In this document: positions 51,146 through 60,093 of the stretch, piece by piece
Position numbering within the stretch: the first letter of the stretch is position 1
Layout of the letters: each line of letters opens with the position of its first letter
From: Trichuris trichiura
Taxonomy: Eukaryota > Nematoda > Enoplea > Trichinellida > Trichuridae
Direction: 5' to 3'
Assembly: GCA_037903355.1 (NCBI GenBank)
Contig: JBAJFE010000029.1
Location: 434,001-498,000 of the forward strand
Length of the DNA: 64,000 nucleotides
The notes under the pieces: model-generated
Seen by the model: only the letters and a program-made list of their open reading frames with translations
The model's database searches: none
Told to the model about the DNA's origin: nothing
Translations under genes and position numbers: made by a program

Positions 51146-54100
51146 TCATCGGGTGGTGTCGTTGGATGTATGCTTTCTTCTGGGGCGGAAATCGATGTGC
51201 CCGCGTCTGAGGCTCGAAGTTGATTGACATGGCGGCGCCACAGAACGCCGCGAACCCTGACCACATACATGACATGACCATGGCGACCAACAATATTTCC
51301 TTTCGTCCATGGCTGTCCTGGCTTCCTGTAGTCGCGCGTCCATACAGTCTGGTTGACCCGAAACGCTTTTCTTTCCCGATAGTTCCGTTTTTTGCCGTTC
51401 CATTCTGAAACGACTTACTTCCACACTCTCGGTTCCCCGTGGTGTCATCAGGTCCAAGACGGTCCTTATCCGTCGCTTCATCAGCATTTCTGATGGGCTG
51501 CATTGAATGGAAGAGTGTGGAGTGCTGCGGTACATCATTAGGAACTCACGGATGCAATCCCGTGCTGTCTGTCCATCGTGTTTTTTCGCCAAGGCGCGCT
51601 TAAAGGTATCTACGAACCGTTCCACTTGGCCATTTGACTGCGGCATGTACGGAGCTGTGGTAACATGCCGAATTCCGTTAAGCGAACAGAACAGCGCAAA
51701 TTCCGACGAGACAAATTGACGCCCGTTGTCTGTGACGAGCACAAGAGGAACTCCGTGATGCGCAAATATTGTCTTTAGTGCGTCGATCACACTTGCTGAC
51801 GTAACATTAGGCAGGGAAACTACTTCTGGCCATTTGGAAAACGAATCCACCAAGAGAAGATACATACGCCCCTCCACAGGGCCGGCCAAATCAACATGCA
51901 CACGTTCCCATGGATTCGCCGCCGCCGACCATGGCTTCAAGGCACAGCGTGGGGGATTCTTTTGAGCCAAGTTACAAGTCTCACATTGCCGAACCATATC
52001 CTCGATTTCACTGTCCATGTTCGGCCACCAACAGAACTGTCGTGCCGTAGACAACATGCGATCCCGACCGGGATGACATTTATGTAGACTCTTCAATACC
52101 GTTTGCTGGAGGGCTGCCGGAATTATCGTACGGACTCCCCATAACACGCAACCTGAACACACACTGAGTTCTGCTCGTTTCATGAAATACGGCTTTAAAT
52201 TTTCCTGAGGGTTCTTAGTCGGCCAACCAGTCAGGATATAATGTCTAACCCTTGTTAATATACCGTCTTTGCGGGTGACTTGCGCTATCTCCGCAGCTGT
52301 TACTGGCAGTTCCCGTTCTGCATCCGCCACCAGCTGCCGAATCATCAGCTCACCTGCCGCTTCCTCCCGGTCAAAATTCTTGCTGAACAGGTCTTCGCTA
52401 GACAAAGGTAAGCGCGACAATCCATCTGCGTTACCAAAACCGTTTGTGTTGCGGTACTCAATTTTGAAGGAATAGTTCATCAACGTAACACACCAGCGTG
52501 TTAAACGTGATGCTGCCGTGTGAGGGACTCCCTTTTTCGAGCCGAAAATGGACACAAGTGGCTTGTGGTCCGTTAACAGAATGAATTCTCGACCCCATAA
52601 ATACTTATGAAACTTTTTCACACCGTATACCAAGGCTAGAGCTTCTTTTTCTACTTGAGCGTAATTCTTTTGAGCGTCGTTCAAGGCCTTCGACGCATGA
52701 GCCACGACCCTGATACTGTTGTCCTTCAAACGATGGTACAACACCGCTCCGACGCCAACGTTGGAAGCATCTGCTGCCAGCACGATTGGCAGACGTGGGT
52801 CATAATGCGCTAATAGCAACGGTGAACTCAACATTGACTTGATGCTTCGGAAAGCTGCGATCTGCCATTGCTTCCAAGTCCAAGGAACTGACTTCCTCAG
52901 GAGATAGTTCAATGGAGCAGACAATTCGGTCAAATGCGGAATAAAAGGTGCATAGAAATTGACCATTCCTAAAAATGAGCGCAACTCCGCAACATTCCCT
53001 GGAGGTTTCATCTGTCGGATTGCCTCAGTCTTCTTGGGATCCGCTCGTACTCCTACGGCGCTAACAATATGCCCGAGGTACTCAACCTCGTCCGCCAAAA
53101 ATTGGCACTTTTCTCGCTTTATGCGAAAACCGTATTCTAACAGTCTGGACAAAACCATTTTTAGAGTACTCAAGTGCTCTTCGTCTGACGACCCCGTAAT
53201 AATTATGTCATCGAGGTATGCCGCAGCCTGAGGGATTCCCGTAAGCATCGTATCCATGACCCTTTGAAAGATCGCGGGTGCGGACTTCACACCAAACGGG
53301 AGCCGGTTATACTGGTATAACCCTTTCTGCGTGTTGATCACTACAATTTTCCTTGACTCCTCGTCGAGCTCCACCTGTAGGTACGCGTCGGACAAATCAA
53401 GTTTCGTGAACTTCCTTCCTCCGTTTAAGACGTGAAGAAGATCTTCCGGTCGAGGAATAGGATAAGAATCCGTGACGAGTCTATCATTCAGCCCTGTTGA
53501 GAAATCTGCACATATCCTGATCTCGTTGTTGCTCTTCCTCGCCACTACGATCGGTGCCGCCCAATCCGATCGGTCCACTGGGGACAACGTGCCCGACTCT
53601 ACGTAGCGCTGTAGTTGAGCCTCTACAACTTCTTGCAGGGCGAAAGGCACTGGGTACGGTTTCCTGAACACGGCTTGGGCTCCTTCTTTCAGCTCCAAAT
53701 GAGCTTTGACTTTTGTGCAGTGCCCCAACCCCGGTTTGAACAACTCGGCGAAACGATTCAGTAAGTCTTGCAGACTCGGCTCACTAACTACCTGGCCCAC
53801 CGATGTTTGCTGAACGAACAGTGTCCGCATGGAGTTCTGTCCTCCAAAAGCTTGGATCCAGTCACGACCCATCACAATTGCTTTCGACTGTTTTGCGATT
53901 CGGATTGGTAAGCGTTTCCGCTGACCGCAACATTCCACCAACACCATAGCTTCGCCTTTCAAAGGAACCACATGTCCTGTGAAGCTTCGTAACTTAACAG
54001 TAGGCGATGACAGTGCAGGGGAGCCAATATCCTGCCACAATGTGCAATCACCAATAGTCACACTTGCTCCAGTGTCAAGTTCCATTACGCTGTGACGCCC

Positions 54101-55015
54101 ATTGATCGTGACTTCAACAGTGAACGGGCTCGCCGTACCATTTCGATATACTTGCAGCATTGAAGTCGTCATGCTTCGTAGATGATTAATCGTTCTGCCG
54201 CGCCTACCCGGTCGCGAGTTGCCGTCTTGTTGCCGCTTTGCATCCACGTTCGCCTTTTTCTGCCAGCACACCCGCGAGAGGTGTCCAGTACGCCCGCAGT
54301 TAAAACATTTAAACTGCTTGAAGGGACACCTTCGCCTGTCGTGGGAATCTTTGCCACAGCGGTCGCACTTCTGGCCCCGTAGATCCATGCGGCTCTTGGG
54401 CGAGTGAGCGCTGACGGCGCGACATTCCGTGTCCGTAGTCTCGTTCAGCGGCTTGGCGTCCTCGCGCTGAATATCTTCCGCAATTTGTAAATAGTTGACA
54501 GCGTCTTCCAACGTGAATTCTTTCCCTTTGGCAAGCAGCTTCGCTTTCACGGACTGGTTCCGAATGCCATTTACAAACTGAACGACTAACGCCGTCTCTG
54601 TATTGAACTGGTCGAAGGCGCAGTTTGCAGCACGATGGCGTAGGTAATTTGCAAACTGGCTTGGCGTCTGATCCATCTGTTGCTGCAGGCCAAAAAATTG
54701 CGCTCGTTCCTTGAGCAGCAGCACACGACTGCCATACAATTTTAGCATCAGTGTCTCAAGCTGCGCGGAAGTGAAATCGAAAGGCGACTTCGGTAGACAA
54801 GCTCTTCTCAGCTCCTCGAAGCATTTCGGGGCGAGCGACGCTACGAGACAGCTTCTCTTAATGCTGTCCTCGTCTATTCGGTTCATGCTAATGTAGCCAC
54901 GGAATTGCAGCGACCAAGTTTCCCATGCTTCGGCATCAGGATTGAAGGGTCGGTAGACTGCGATGGGTAGCCGTTCCGCTGGGGCCCCGGGTCCAGGCTT
55001 CGGCGTCATCGTCAT
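51146..55015 (-). CDS. Gag-pol polyprotein of the Ty3/gypsy element, frameshifted near its end
   Basis: The 1289-residue frame starts 59 nt inside the 5' LTR boundary. It contains, in order: gag capsid region; two CCHC knuckles at about 217-230 and 237-250; aspartic protease with LDTGAS at 313-318; reverse transcriptase with LDLSDAY at 539-545 and YLDD at 600-603; RNase H with its first Asp at 749; and integrase with an H-H-C-C finger (978 to 1014) and D1042, D1096 and E1132, the last two 35 apart as usual. After about residue 1200 (genomic 51400-51425) the frame no longer resembles integrase, while the +1 frame carries a recognisable C-terminal chromatin/DNA-binding segment down to a stop at 51118. 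A 1-nt indel therefore seems to have truncated integrase in this copy, unless it is a sequencing error. Confidence 0.92.
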   Translation of the reverse strand: MTMTPKPGPGAPAERLPIAVYRPFNPDAEAWETWSLQFRGYISMNRIDEDSIKRSCLVASLAPKCFEELRRACLPKSPFDFTSAQLETLMLKLYGSRVLLLKERAQFFGLQQQMDQTPSQFANYLRHRAANCAFDQFNTETALVVQFVNGIRNQSVKAKLLAKGKEFTLEDAVNYLQIAEDIQREDAKPLNETTDTECRAVSAHSPKSRMDLRGQKCDRCGKDSHDRRRCPFKQFKCFNCGRTGHLSRVCWQKKANVDAKRQQDGNSRPGRRGRTINHLRSMTTSMLQVYRNGTASPFTVEVTINGRHSVMELDTGASVTIGDCTLWQDIGSPALSSPTVKLRSFTGHVVPLKGEAMVLVECCGQRKRLPIRIAKQSKAIVMGRDWIQAFGGQNSMRTLFVQQTSVGQVVSEPSLQDLLNRFAELFKPGLGHCTKVKAHLELKEGAQAVFRKPYPVPFALQEVVEAQLQRYVESGTLSPVDRSDWAAPIVVARKSNNEIRICADFSTGLNDRLVTDSYPIPRPEDLLHVLNGGRKFTKLDLSDAYLQVELDEESRKIVVINTQKGLYQYNRLPFGVKSAPAIFQRVMDTMLTGIPQAAAYLDDIIITGSSDEEHLSTLKMVLSRLLEYGFRIKREKCQFLADEVEYLGHIVSAVGVRADPKKTEAIRQMKPPGNVAELRSFLGMVNFYAPFIPHLTELSAPLNYLLRKSVPWTWKQWQIAAFRSIKSMLSSPLLLAHYDPRLPIVLAADASNVGVGAVLYHRLKDNSIRVVAHASKALNDAQKNYAQVEKEALALVYGVKKFHKYLWGREFILLTDHKPLVSIFGSKKGVPHTAASRLTRWCVTLMNYSFKIEYRNTNGFGNADGLSRLPLSSEDLFSKNFDREEAAGELMIRQLVADAERELPVTAAEIAQVTRKDGILTRVRHYILTGWPTKNPQENLKPYFMKRAELSVCSGCVLWGVRTIIPAALQQTVLKSLHKCHPGRDRMLSTARQFCWWPNMDSEIEDMVRQCETCNLAQKNPPRCALKPWSAAANPWERVHVDLAGPVEGRMYLLLVDSFSKWPEVVSLPNVTSASVIDALKTIFAHHGVPLVLVTDNGRQFVSSEFALFCSLNGIRHVTTAPYMPQSNGQVERFVDTFKRALAKKHDGQTARDCIREFLMMYRSTPHSSIQCSPSEMLMKRRIRTVLDLMTPRGTESVEVSRFRMERQKTELSGKKSVSGQPDCMDARLQEARTAMDERKYCWSPWSCHVCGQGSRRSVAPPCQSTSSLRRGHIDFRPRRKHTSNDTTR

Positions 55016-55074
55016 CAGAAGGAAAACAGGAGACGGTTTCTACCTGTCAGCTCACACGTAACTCGTCGCCAGAT

Positions 55075-55194
55075 TGTTACAGAGTCGCCCGCCAGAGATC
55101 GCGCACACCGTCACACACGTTTACTCATTCACCCAATACCGTATATATCAGAAAGCAGGTACTATGGAAGCACATAGTCTCCTATACTACTACA
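55075..55194 (-). repeat. 5' LTR of gypsy element (120 bp)
   Basis: This is the partner of 50970-51089 with no difference seen. It is followed on the right by the second CTTAA duplication at 55195-55199. Confidence 0.93.
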
Positions 55195-55199
55195 CTTAA

Positions 55200-56754
55200 G
55201 TTTAGGCTTACGCTTAAGAAAGCGCATAACACGATGGCCTGCGAACTTACAGTATGACGATGGGAAGGCTAGGAGGCAAAACGCAAAAGCATTACTTCCT
55301 GATCTTTTAAATCTGGATTCCCAGGAGCAGTGAAAGCAAAATTTTAGCTTTTTTTTAAAAAAACGATTCGATATTTTCCATGAAAACAAAATGGGAATAC
55401 GCTACTTGAGAATATTTAGAAGATCCAGGAGTAGCATTTGCTCTGGCTCTGCCATAATAAAGTAGCTCAGCATTGTCAAAGAAAAGGGAAACTACCAGAG
55501 CTAGTCGTCACGCGGCGTCCACTATTCAATCTTGAATCTTAGTCAGACTTTTTCCATGGAGAGTAATATGTTATTCATCAAAGGCGCTCTGATTATTTTC
55601 AAACAATGACGTAATTAAGTTAATGTTTAAGCGTTTGCTGGTCGAAAAGCGTGATGACCGTAGTTACATCTGGACAGGTCTTAGGAAAGATAGAAATAGA
55701 TAGCAATAGTTTTTCGCCTTGAAGAATTTTAAAACGCAACGATTTGCTCGCACAAATCCTGTCTTAACAACTTTTTATGCTTTGTAATTGTTTATGTCTT
55801 TCATTTTTGGCAGTGTAACTAAACGTAAGGCTATCTCAGAGATGACCTTTATTCCTTTGGCTTAATACAGGATTAGTTAGGTACAGTAATTTATTGTAAA
55901 TATCTTTTGAGCGAAGTTCTAAGTAAAAGTTGGTATTGGTTGCGTTTGAACAAGCAGAAACGCAATGGATTCTGAGTTCTGTTTAGTCGTACCTGAGCAT
56001 AGTCTTTAGGCTGTTAACGCTTCCTGCTTTCGAAACCGGTGACCGATGTCCAGACTGACAATTTAGGTAAGATAAATGAGTTTGCTTCCGTACTTATTGA
56101 TATAATCTTTATCGCTAGCTTCTAAAGAAATTGTAAATATGTTTTGCCATTGCCCACGTGTCCATGAGAAAGCTGGCGTTCTTAATTGCCTGTTGGGCTG
56201 ATTTTTATAGCCTGCTAGTTGAAATTCTTTTAGTACCAGTGTAACAGAACGGCTTCAGACATTCATACGTATTATTCTCATTCATGCTGCTCTTGTTGTT
56301 CTAACAGAGTACAGGTTTTGCTAGTATTTTCCCAGTTGTTTAGTCTGAAAAGTTTGACTACATTTGTACTTCTGTTTCGTATTGCCTGAGCCGCTAATAT
56401 ATATTTCACTTGCTGTCGTAATGATAGCAGCGATATGAGATTAACAATTAGACTCCATGCGAGGAAGTGTATTTTACTTTCGTGTAGACAAGCAATTTTG
56501 AACGTAGGTCATTTTACCGTCGCAACATTGTAAGTCACCTTTTCTTCGAGTCATTTGGAAATGCTGCTAAGTTACTGATCGAACTAAATTTCTTTGCTGT
56601 TCGCTTGCGTTGTCCATGTGATTTCTCGTCTCCATTGTGTGTCGGTTGATTCATTGCGCGCTTGTCATTAAATGTATTCCGTTGATGTTCGATGCTGACA
56701 ACTTGTCAAATGATAAATAACTTTGGTATAGTGAAGAGAATTGTCCATACAAGT
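55200..56754. other. Intergenic between gypsy element and TMEM230
   Basis: No exon is supported. The right flank of the insertion (GTTTAGGCTTAC, 55200-55211) is the inverted partner of GTAAGCCTAA at 50941-50950. The last few hundred bases presumably include the TMEM230 promoter, with no distinct motif seen. Confidence 0.5.
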
Positions 56755-57253
56755 ATGACTAGACGCAACACTGGTAGCGTTTCCGAGGTACGGTCTCGGT
56801 TTGCGAGCTTGGATTCGATGGAATCTTCTTCTGGGCTGGGATACTCTAGACTGCATGACGGGTTTATTGACAGCCAGGTAGATAGAGTAACTGATCGCAC
56901 ACTTAGGTTACATAAAAAGATCCATATTTTCAGTTTCATTTACCGGAGCAGACGATCCCTTGGAAAGCTATTGGTTTGGCTACAACACTCTTCATTCTAG
57001 GATCGACCCTTATAATTATTGGCGCATTGTTGCTCTCAGGGTTCATTAGTGCTGAGGTAATGCGGTCGCCATTTCATTGGACTGAGGTTTATCACCGTAT
57101 TATTTTGTTTTTCAGTACTCAGATCGAACCTGGCCAGTTTTGATTTTGGGCATAATTATGTTCATTCCGGGCTTTTATCATGTACGCATTGCCTACTACG
57201 CATTCAAAGGATATCAGGGTTATTCGTTCGACGATATACCTGATTTTAATTAG
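56755..57253 (+). CDS. TMEM230: Transmembrane protein 230
   Basis: TMEM230 is a small two-pass membrane protein of secretory, recycling and synaptic vesicles, linked to Rab-dependent vesicle trafficking. Three exons fit in phase 0: 56755-56877, 56934-57056 and 57116-57253 (TAG), giving 127 aa against 120 for the short human form. Exon 1 ends in [12 protein letters not shown], like human YSRLSSTDDGYIDLQ. Exon 2 contains [13 protein letters not shown] and the first membrane helix, rich in Ile and Leu, ending LLLSGFIS. Exon 3 has the second helix ([17 protein letters not shown]), then [20 protein letters not shown], nearly identical to the vertebrate C-terminus. The ATG at 56755 is the start nearest the conserved part; an upstream in-frame ATG at 56707 would add residues without family support. 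Confidence 0.95.
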
Positions 57254-57640
57254 TTGGCTTATATTTGTTTACATTCTTCATTTTGTGTTAATAATCCTTC
57301 AGTTTACTGTATATTGTGCAAATGGAATTTTGAATTTTTTTGAGGCCTTGATATCGCTACGGTTCTTGCTTGCTAAAAAACCACAGCTAAAATAGCAATA
57401 TAAACTGTGCTCTTGAAGTCAGCGTAGGTAATTTGACTTTGCGAGCCGAGGTGCTGCCTGTAAAAAGTTGCTTGCTTATTGCAGCATTTCAACAGTCACT
57501 ACGGCCGTCAACTACGTAATTTGTATGTTGCGCGGGTTTGTTGCTTTATTATTTAGTGGACGTACCAGTGAAACGTATGCAGTGGCAAGTGTTAGAAAAA
57601 GAGCGATAAACCGCCCATTTTGTTGAGAAAGTGTTTATTT
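57254..57640. other. TMEM230 3' region and spacer before the foldback cluster
   Basis: This is AT-rich sequence with no supported gene. It likely includes the TMEM230 3' UTR. Confidence 0.5.
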
Positions 57641-57843
57641 TCATAATGAAGAAATTTATTACGGATAGTTCCCGTTTGTTATGTATATAAAAAGACTCCG
57701 GAGCTTTCGGGTCATTCGAGACCCGTCATCAGCGATCTTAAGTTGTAACCGCTGATGACGGGTCTCGAATGACCCGAAAGCTCCGGAGTCTTTTTATATA
57801 CATAACAAACGGGAACTATCCGTAATAAATTTCTTCATTATGA
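57641..57843. mobile_element. Perfect foldback element with 94-bp arms
   Basis: The left arm (57641-57734) and right arm (57750-57843) are exact reverse complements by my reading, around a 15-nt loop (ATCTTAAGTTGTAAC). Each arm holds TTTATTACGGAT near the end and a full core, CTCCGGAGCTTTCGGGTC then GACCCGTCATCAGCG. The right side continues with the tail GAAAACATATAGTCCCGTAC. No coding capacity. Confidence 0.9.
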
Positions 57844-58638
57844 AAACATATAGTCCCGTACCAAGAAACCACAGAAAGTGTCTATTGGACAAATAAGTAG
57901 AACTTTTGAAGCCCACATTTTTCCACCTGAACAATGTGCGGCACACAATTCTTGCAGCGTCAAACCTCATGCGTTGCTGGAGATAGAGTAAGTGAGTTCC
58001 AAAAGCTCTTTTTCATGTTTGCAGTTGGGAAAAGGATAGGCGACCTACTGTAGTTTGTCCGGTAACTTGATGCTTTGCCTCTTTTATTAGATATGTGACA
58101 TTTAGTCGCATTGTTGACAGGTTTCACAAAGTTGTTTTTTTACAGGTGGACGGTAAGCCTGCAAATTTTAGGCCAAACATTTTTGCGATGTGGAAAGATA
58201 GAAGAGCATAGAAAGAAGCAGTGCTCATTTATTTAGCACAACTTACCCGGCAGATCTTAAAGATTTGTAGCTGTTGATTTTCATGGGTCTGCAACGTAAC
58301 CGAGCGTAGCTGGAATACGTCCATTCAGCGTGTGGTCTCCTGCAGGCTATCAAAAAGAAATAGTCGTTTTGTAGATAGGTGAACTTGCGAAAGTACAGTT
58401 TCGTAAGTTTGCAGCTATTCTCATTATTGCTACGCTGGAACCGTCAAATGTTGCAGCGTGACTGCAAGGGGATATCGTTTGACAAATGAAGCGTCTAGAA
58501 AGTAGGCTTGTCCGTTGTAGCGTTGAAGTTTTGTACTCATCGGATAACATGTGCTGCTGTCAATTTTTCACATTTTGCTTAATCATATAATAGGCAATAG
58601 GAAGGTTTAGTGCTTTACGAGACAGTATTCATAATAAT

Positions 58639-58866
58639 GGAGATAGTCGAAAAACGGTTTATTCCCCGTTGAATGTAACAAGACAAATCTAACTAATCGA
58701 AGCTTTCAGAAGCTGTCTCCGTTGTCGGCAATGTAAGGCACGTGCCCTTGAGGCCGCATATAAGGCTGATGCATTGCTGACGACGGAAACAGCTTCCGCA
58801 AGCTTCGATTCGTTACGTTTTTCTTGTTACGTTCAGCTGGGAATAAACCGTGTTTTGACCATCTCC
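58639..58866. mobile_element. Foldback element with core in both arms
   Basis: The arms start GGAGATAG and end CTATCTCC-like. They include TTTATTCCC and its inverse. The core variant is CGAAGCTTTCAGAAGCTG with TCCGTTGTCGGCA on the left and TGCTGACGACGGAAACAGC with TTCCGCAAGCTTCG on the right. The central loop carries GAGGCCGCATATAAGGC. Confidence 0.8.
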
Positions 58867-58960
58867 ATCCTTACGAAGACCCGTTATGAAAACGTATATC
58901 CTCAAAGCAATATTCGTAATTTAAAAAATAATAAATTGAACATTCAGTCATAATGTTGAT

Positions 58961-59656
58961 GCGGAATTACTACCCGTTAAATGTTTTACTTGCGAAACGT
59001 TCAAGAATCACCGGTATCCGTCTTCAGCGCATAACGAATGGCAGAACATCTGCTATCACGTCACTGGTCACATTGATTACTTTAAATGAAGAAATTCTTG
59101 GGACGTTTTAAAAGGGGTACAACGTTAAAAGCGAGAGAAAGGATAGCGGGAGGGGAAATACAAGGGAAATCAGGGAAGGGGGGATTTTTGAAAAAAACAA
59201 AAACAATAGGGGAACGGGGGGTTCTCCTGGTCCCAAGAAACTGTCGAACTGCATTACTGTCCAAGTGCAGGTGTCGCTCACTGCGATTCCTCGGCCAACA
59301 TCATCAGGCCCACAAACTGCTGCCTCTCACGAAATTCACCTGCACTTGAAAACTAATTCTGTTCGTCAGTTTTTTGGGACCAGGGGAATCCCCTATTATC
59401 CCAATTTCCCCTATTGTTTTTGTTTTTCCAAAAGTCCCCCCTTCCCTGATTTCTGTTGTACTTCCCCTTCCAGTACCTTTCTCCTTATCTTAATGTTGTA
59501 CCCTGTTTCAAACGTCGCAAAAGTTCCGTCCTATAAAGTAATCAGTCTGACTAGTGACGTGCCAACAGACGTTCTGCCTTTTGTTATGAGCTGGAGACGG
59601 GAACCAATGATTCCCGAAAGCTTCGCCAACAAAACATTTAATGGGTAGTAATTCCA
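58961..59656. mobile_element. Large foldback element, about 300-bp diverged arms
   Basis: The ends GCGGAATTACTACCCGTTAA and its complement GGGTAGTAATTCC delimit long arms. They include CGTCTTCAGCGCATAACG on the left and CGTTATGAGCTGGAGACGGG-like sequence on the right, a purine-rich AGGGAAGGGGGGATTTTTG and its inverse, and an inner hairpin around 59230-59390 with CCTGGTCCCAAGAAACTG. Arm identity is moderate with scattered small indels, so it is older than its neighbours. Confidence 0.8.
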
Positions 59657-59698
59657 TATGAAAATGTGGTTTCTTAGTATGGGAGCGTATGTTTTCAT

Positions 59699-59867
59699 GA
59701 TGCAAAATCTGAATATCTTTATTACGGATTCTGTCCCGTGGACATCCATAACACAACCGCTGAAGAGGGGTCTCGGTCGACCCGAAAGCTCCGGAGAGAG
59801 AAAAATCTCTTTATTTTACATCTCAACGGGACAGAATCCGTAATAAAGGTATTCAGATTTTGCATCA
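59699..59867. mobile_element. Foldback element with asymmetric core
   Basis: Terminal repeats of about 40 bp begin TGATGCAAAATCTGAATATC and contain TTTATTACGGATTCTGTCCC. The interior holds a single reverse core: GCTGAAGAGGGGTCTCGGTC then GACCCGAAAGCTCCGGAG. Confidence 0.8.
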
Positions 59868-59929
59868 GTAATTCCGTATCAACATTATGATTTTCCGCAC
59901 ACTCATTAGGGAGGATTTTCATTTTTAAA

Positions 59930-60093
59930 TGTCTTTATTACGGGTGCAGTGTCCCGTTGGATGTGCACAATACACGAAAAACTTTCTCCGGAGCTTTCGG
60001 GTCGCGACAGACCTGAAAGCTCCGGAGAAAGTTTTTTCGTGTATTGTGCACATCAACGGGACACTGCATCCGTAATAAAGACATTTAAATATG
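59930..60093. mobile_element. Foldback element, CATATTTAAATG family, near-perfect arms
   Basis: It belongs to the same terminal family as 28015-28173 (TTTATTACGGGTGCAGTGTCC near the left end). The arms pair almost completely through CTCCGGAGCTTTCGGGTC to a minimal centre; here the CCGTC-TCAGCG half is missing. The one-sided tail GAAAACTTATAGTCCCGTAC follows on the right. Confidence 0.85.

Larger units (their letters stand above)
50970..55194 (-). mobile_element. Recently inserted Ty3/gypsy LTR retrotransposon
   Basis: The element of about 4.2 kb lies in minus orientation. Two identical 120-bp LTRs flank a single gag-pol frame, and a CTTAA duplication flanks the whole. The putative primer-binding site next to the 5' LTR (minus strand from about 55071) begins TGGCGACGAGTTAC, compatible with the 3' end of a serine tRNA. 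The polypurine tract AAAGGGGGAGGAG abuts the 3' LTR (about 51090-51102). Short LTRs, two zinc knuckles and one fused frame resemble the Mag-type gypsy group, a tentative placement. Identical LTRs imply recent insertion. Confidence 0.93.
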
